DNA of 9,714 nucleotides, taken from positions 1 through 9,714 of the forward strand of contig CAYPJU010000138.1 of the NCBI GenBank assembly GCA_964411125.1, given 5' to 3'. Under the pieces are notes generated by a model. That model ran no database searches. It was not told where the DNA came from and saw only the letters and a program-made list of their open reading frames with translations. This document shows, in pieces, positions 7,461 to 9,714 of this stretch (its first letter is position 1; each line of letters opens with the position of its first letter). The position numbers were made by a program, and so were the translations under genes. This DNA comes from JBFIHF01 sp964411125. Lineage in GTDB: Bacteria > Myxococcota_A > Bradymonadia > Bradymonadales > Bradymonadaceae.

Positions 7461-7470
7461 GTGAATTCAC
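7461..7470. promoter_or_regulatory. Perfect palindrome GTGAATTCAC, possible operator of the methyltransferase gene
   Basis: A perfect 10-base palindrome lies 102 bases before the methyltransferase start. It is preceded at 7438-7451 by a tandem GTCGTAG/GTCGTAC repeat. Thirteen bases downstream is TAGCGT (7483-7488) with an upstream TG (7480-7481), a poor extended -10 candidate; if used, the palindrome would sit about at the -35 position, a usual place for a repressor or activator site. The palindrome is seen directly; promoter and operator roles are inference. Confidence 0.3.
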
Positions 7471-7518
7471 CCGCCGGGGTGCTAGCGTCGCGCCACAGCC
7501 TTCAAACAAGAAATGCAG

Positions 7519-7543
7519 GCCCCGCACGACGGGGCGACGGGGC
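7519..7543 (+). promoter_or_regulatory. Leader hairpin with two alternative partners before the methyltransferase
   Basis: GCCCCG at 7519-7524 is complementary to CGGGGC at 7530-7535 (loop CACGA) and equally to CGGGGC at 7538-7543, because the eight-base unit CGACGGGG occurs twice in tandem (7527-7542). Either pairing ends 17-25 bases before the Shine-Dalgarno site. It may be an mRNA leader stem; a switching role is only a possibility. Confidence 0.35.
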
Positions 7544-7559
7544 GCTGTGACCACTTCAC

Positions 7560-7565
7560 AAGGAG
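7560..7565 (+). promoter_or_regulatory. Strong Shine-Dalgarno site of the methyltransferase gene
   Basis: AAGGAG stands six bases before the ATG at 7572. It is the best ribosome binding site in the window and fixes this start; the other plus-strand genes have weak sites. Efficient translation is implied. Confidence 0.85.
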
Positions 7566-7571
7566 ACTCTC

Positions 7572-8600
7572 ATGCAACAAGTCGATCCCTCCAAAATCAT
7601 GCAAATCGGCATGGGCTTCATGACCTCGAAAGTGCTGCTCTCGGCAATCGAGCTCGAGCTCTTCACCGTCCTCGCCGGGCAGCAGAAGTCCGCCGCACAG
7701 CTCGCCGACCGTCTCCGGTTGCACCCGCGCTCCTACCGAGACTTCTTCGACGCGCTCGTCTCGGTCGGGTTCCTCCAGCGAGAGGGGAACGGACCGGAGG
7801 CGCTCTATTCGAACGCCGCCGACGCCGACGTCTTCCTGGACAAGAACAAGCCGTCCTACATCGGTGGGATGCTCGAGATGTGCAACCACCGCCTCTACCC
7901 GTTCTGGGGCGACCTGACCAAGGGCCTGCAGACGGGCGAGCCGCAGAACGAAGTCGCTCGCTCCGAGAACGCGGACTTCTTCGGTGAACTGTATGCCGAC
8001 GAGGCGCGGCTGGAAGAGTTCATGCGGGCGATGGCGGGGATGCAGATGGGCAACTTCATGGCCCTCGCCGACGAGTTCGACTTCTCGAACTTCGGATCGA
8101 TGTGCGACGTCGGAGGCGCCAGCGGAGCCCTCGCGGCGCAGGTCGCGATGAAGCACGACCAGATCGCATGCTCGACGTTCGACCTGCCGACGGTCGCACC
8201 GCTCGCTCGGCGCTCTCTCGAGGCGTGGGGCGTCGCCGGTCGCGTCGAGGTCCTCGAGGGGAACTTCTTCGAGGATCCGCTCCCGAAGGCCGACGTGATC
8301 ACGATGGGGAACATCCTCCACGACTGGAACGAGGAGGAGAAACTCGCCCTCTTGAAGAAGGCGTACGATGCGCTCCCGTCGGGCGGAGCGTTCATCGCGA
8401 TCGAGCTCGTCATCGACGACGAACGTCGTGAGAACACGATGGGCCTGCTGATGTCCCTCAACATGCTGATCGAGACGCCGGGCGGGTTCGACTATACCGC
8501 GAGCCAGTTCGACCGGTGGGCGCGCGAGGCGGGATTCAGCCACACCGAGATTCGCCCGTTGACGGGACCGACGAGCGCCGCGATCGCTTGGAAGGCGTGA
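7572..8600 (+). CDS. SAM-dependent O-methyltransferase (hydroxyneurosporene/acetylserotonin methyltransferase-like)
   Basis: The 342-residue product belongs to the Methyltransf_2 O-methyltransferases, which move a methyl group from S-adenosylmethionine to a hydroxyl on a small molecule. Residues about 10-100 form the winged-helix dimerisation domain (SKVLLSAIELELFTVLAG, then AAQLADRLRLHPRSYRDFFDAL). The SAM-binding motif I is CDVGGASGALAAQ (Asp179 to Gly185). NILHDWNEEEKLALLKK holds the family's His-Asp-Trp signature, with His250 the likely catalytic base. The fold then runs to LIETPGG and the terminal TSAAIAWKA. The start is set by AAGGAG six bases upstream. The gene stands alone, with its own leader and terminator. 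No carotenoid, polyketide or peptide synthesis gene is nearby, so the acceptor cannot be named; family members act on carotenoids, quinone-like and polyketide aromatics. Family firm, substrate unknown. Confidence 0.9.
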   Translation: MQQVDPSKIMQIGMGFMTSKVLLSAIELELFTVLAGQQKSAAQLADRLRLHPRSYRDFFDALVSVGFLQREGNGPEALYSNAADADVFLDKNKPSYIGGMLEMCNHRLYPFWGDLTKGLQTGEPQNEVARSENADFFGELYADEARLEEFMRAMAGMQMGNFMALADEFDFSNFGSMCDVGGASGALAAQVAMKHDQIACSTFDLPTVAPLARRSLEAWGVAGRVEVLEGNFFEDPLPKADVITMGNILHDWNEEEKLALLKKAYDALPSGGAFIAIELVIDDERRENTMGLLMSLNMLIETPGGFDYTASQFDRWAREAGFSHTEIRPLTGPTSAAIAWKA

Positions 8601-8619
8601 CACGCTGCGAATTCCGACG

Positions 8620-8647
8620 AAGCCCCGCCCTCGCGCGGGGCTTTTTT
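8620..8647 (+). terminator. Intrinsic terminator of the methyltransferase gene
   Basis: Twenty bases after the stop, AAGCCCCGC (8620-8628) pairs with GCGGGGCTT (8635-8643) in a nine-pair GC-rich stem with a six-base loop, followed by T through 8647. This is a standard rho-independent terminator for the plus strand. In the minus direction, after the convergent channel gene, the stem is followed by only a short T-run, so it would work poorly there. A second small stem, CCGGG/CCCGG at 8660-8675, lies between it and the channel gene's stop, also without a suitable T-run. Confidence 0.92.
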
Positions 8648-8688
8648 CATTGGGGAGATCCGGGGCGCTTCCCGGTCGCGACGGGACG

Positions 8689-9705
8689 TCAGTGTGCGGC
8701 GGTGCGTGACATGACGATCCCCATGTCACCGCTCTCCATCGTGACGTGGGCTTCGGGGGTCATCTCGAGCCGGCCACCCCGCCGGAAGCCGACCATCACC
8801 CCGGCTCCGTCTTCCAGCATCTGGGAGACGACCTCCGCGAAACGCTTTCCGGTCGCGTCGGGAGGGAGTGCGATCTCGCGCAACTGCGAGCCCGCAGCGG
8901 TCTGGAAGAGGTCGCCGAAGACGTCGCTGATGCCGGGGAACTGTACCGCCTGAGAGAGCATCGTGCCGGTGTACGAACCCGACACGACGATCTCGTCGAC
9001 ATCGGCATTCTTGAGGTGGAAGAGGTTGTCCTCGTTCAGGATCTCCACGATCGTGTGGACGCGCGGGTTCATCTTCTCGACCGCGAGAGCGGTCAGGACC
9101 GACCTCGCGTCGGCGTCCGAGCCGGCGCGCCCACCCCAGGTGTCGGAGAGGACCACCACCACGCGCGCATGGCGAACCCGAGCCTTTTCGAGCCCCTTCT
9201 CCGTCGCGGAATCCTCGAGGATGTAGTGGACCTGCGGGTCGAGGAGCCGCGGGATGTCGTCGTCCGACGAGAGCACGATCGCGTGCACCTCGTGGTCGGC
9301 GGCGAGCAGGTCGCGCAGCAGCCGATCTCCGTTTGCGTTCCAGCCACACACGACCACATGGTCCACCAGGCCAATCACGTCCATACCTCTCCCTTCCTCT
9401 CGGCGTGAGCGGTCGATGAGCATCGACGACAGCACGCCGGTCAACAGTGCGTAGAAACTCAGTCCGATGAACATCACCACCGCGGCGACGATCTTGCCGC
9501 CAAAGGTCACCGGGAACTTGTCGCCGTACCCGACCGTGGTCAGCGTCACGATACACCACCACAGGCCGTCCCCGATCGTCTCGAACCCGGAGTCCGCACC
9601 CTTTTCGAAGACGAGGATCCCCACGGTCCCGAACACCAGTGAGAAGATCAGGTAGATCACGATCACCATGTTCTCGGCGGTCCGCTTGTGGACCTCCGCG
9701 CTCAT
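8689..9705 (-). CDS. MthK-like potassium channel with RCK (TrkA-N/TrkA-C) domain, possibly 5' partial
   Basis: Read from the ATG at 9705 the product has 338 residues. The frame stays open to the window edge and no ribosome binding site is visible in the nine bases upstream, so the start could be farther out and the protein could have more N-terminal helices. Seen here are a membrane helix at about 13-34, a pore helix (DGLWWCIVTLT), the potassium selectivity filter TVGYGD (residues 57-62), and an inner helix at about 70-96. A short charged linker (RSRREEGRG) leads to the RCK-N domain from about 115, whose Rossmann loop reads VVVCGWNANG. The RCK-C domain runs from about 265 to the end. Proteins with this order form tetrameric potassium channels gated by ligand binding to an RCK ring. 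Met108 may serve as a second start (separate entry). The gene converges on the methyltransferase. Channel identity is firm; the ligand is unknown. Confidence 0.93.
   Translation of the reverse strand: MSAEVHKRTAENMVIVIYLIFSLVFGTVGILVFEKGADSGFETIGDGLWWCIVTLTTVGYGDKFPVTFGGKIVAAVVMFIGLSFYALLTGVLSSMLIDRSRREEGRGMDVIGLVDHVVVCGWNANGDRLLRDLLAADHEVHAIVLSSDDDIPRLLDPQVHYILEDSATEKGLEKARVRHARVVVVLSDTWGGRAGSDADARSVLTALAVEKMNPRVHTIVEILNEDNLFHLKNADVDEIVVSGSYTGTMLSQAVQFPGISDVFGDLFQTAAGSQLREIALPPDATGKRFAEVVSQMLEDGAGVMVGFRRGGRLEMTPEAHVTMESGDMGIVMSRTAAH
9382..9400 (-). promoter_or_regulatory. Candidate internal translation start for a free RCK subunit (Met108)
   Basis: Within the channel gene, the minus strand reads AGAGGAAGGGAGAGGT immediately before an in-frame ATG at 9384-9382 (Met108). 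AAGGGAG lies four bases from the ATG, with further purine matches upstream. Initiation here would give a soluble RCK protein of 231 residues. MthK makes its free RCK subunits from an internal start at Met107, in the same linker. The caution is that Arg/Glu/Gly codons are purine-rich in any case. Confidence 0.5.
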
Positions 9706-9714
9706 GTTCTGCAG

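Noticed and set aside
7482..8729. Long open frame of 415 codons on the minus strand across the methyltransferase gene
   Set aside because: It is antisense to a clear enzyme, has no recognisable domain, and runs over the terminator; long antisense frames are expected in DNA with this codon bias.
1..9714. CRISPR array, tRNA, rRNA, insertion sequence or prophage
   Set aside because: Reading both strands showed no spaced direct repeats, tRNA-like cloverleaf, transposase motif or phage gene.

Overview
The window is dense, GC-rich bacterial chromosomal DNA. It carries five complete or nearly complete protein genes and one gene cut by the left edge. No tRNA, rRNA, CRISPR array, transposase or phage gene was seen. 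The best taxonomic clue is the first gene. Its product ends in a Gly-Gly-Cys motif, a hydrophobic stretch and an Arg cluster (the MYXO-CTERM sorting signal), preceded by an Asp/Ala/Gly/Pro-rich linker and Cys-rich repeats. Together with the strong G/C preference at third codon positions, this points to the Myxococcota or a close relative. The exact family cannot be fixed from this sequence.

Region 1 (1-2966, plus strand) probably concerns the cell envelope. A surface-anchored phosphodiester glycosidase-domain protein (5' end missing) is followed 38 bases later by a membrane-anchored protein. That protein has a long helical N-terminal part and a C-terminal permuted papain-fold (YiiX/YebB-like, NlpC/P60-related) hydrolase domain. 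The two may be co-transcribed.

Region 2 (2967-7386, plus strand) starts with an intergenic stretch of about 190 bases packed with inverted repeats, including a possible pseudoknot. A two-gene efflux pump follows: a lipoprotein periplasmic adaptor and an RND inner-membrane permease of the HAE1 type, with start and stop overlapping as ATGA. No outer-membrane channel gene and no regulator lie next to them.

Region 3 (7387-8647, plus strand) is a single transcription unit. A leader with a perfect 10-base palindrome and a GC-rich hairpin leads, through a strong Shine-Dalgarno site, into a SAM-dependent small-molecule O-methyltransferase. The unit ends in a textbook intrinsic terminator.

Region 4 (8689-9705 and possibly beyond, minus strand) converges on that terminator. 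It encodes a potassium channel of the MthK type (two membrane helices around a TVGYGD filter, then an RCK domain). An in-frame Met at residue 108 follows a purine-rich Shine-Dalgarno-like tract, in nearly the same place as the internal start that gives MthK its free RCK subunits.

Apart from the efflux pair, the genes look like neighbours without an obvious shared pathway. The items most worth checking are the internal RCK start and the structured element before the efflux operon.
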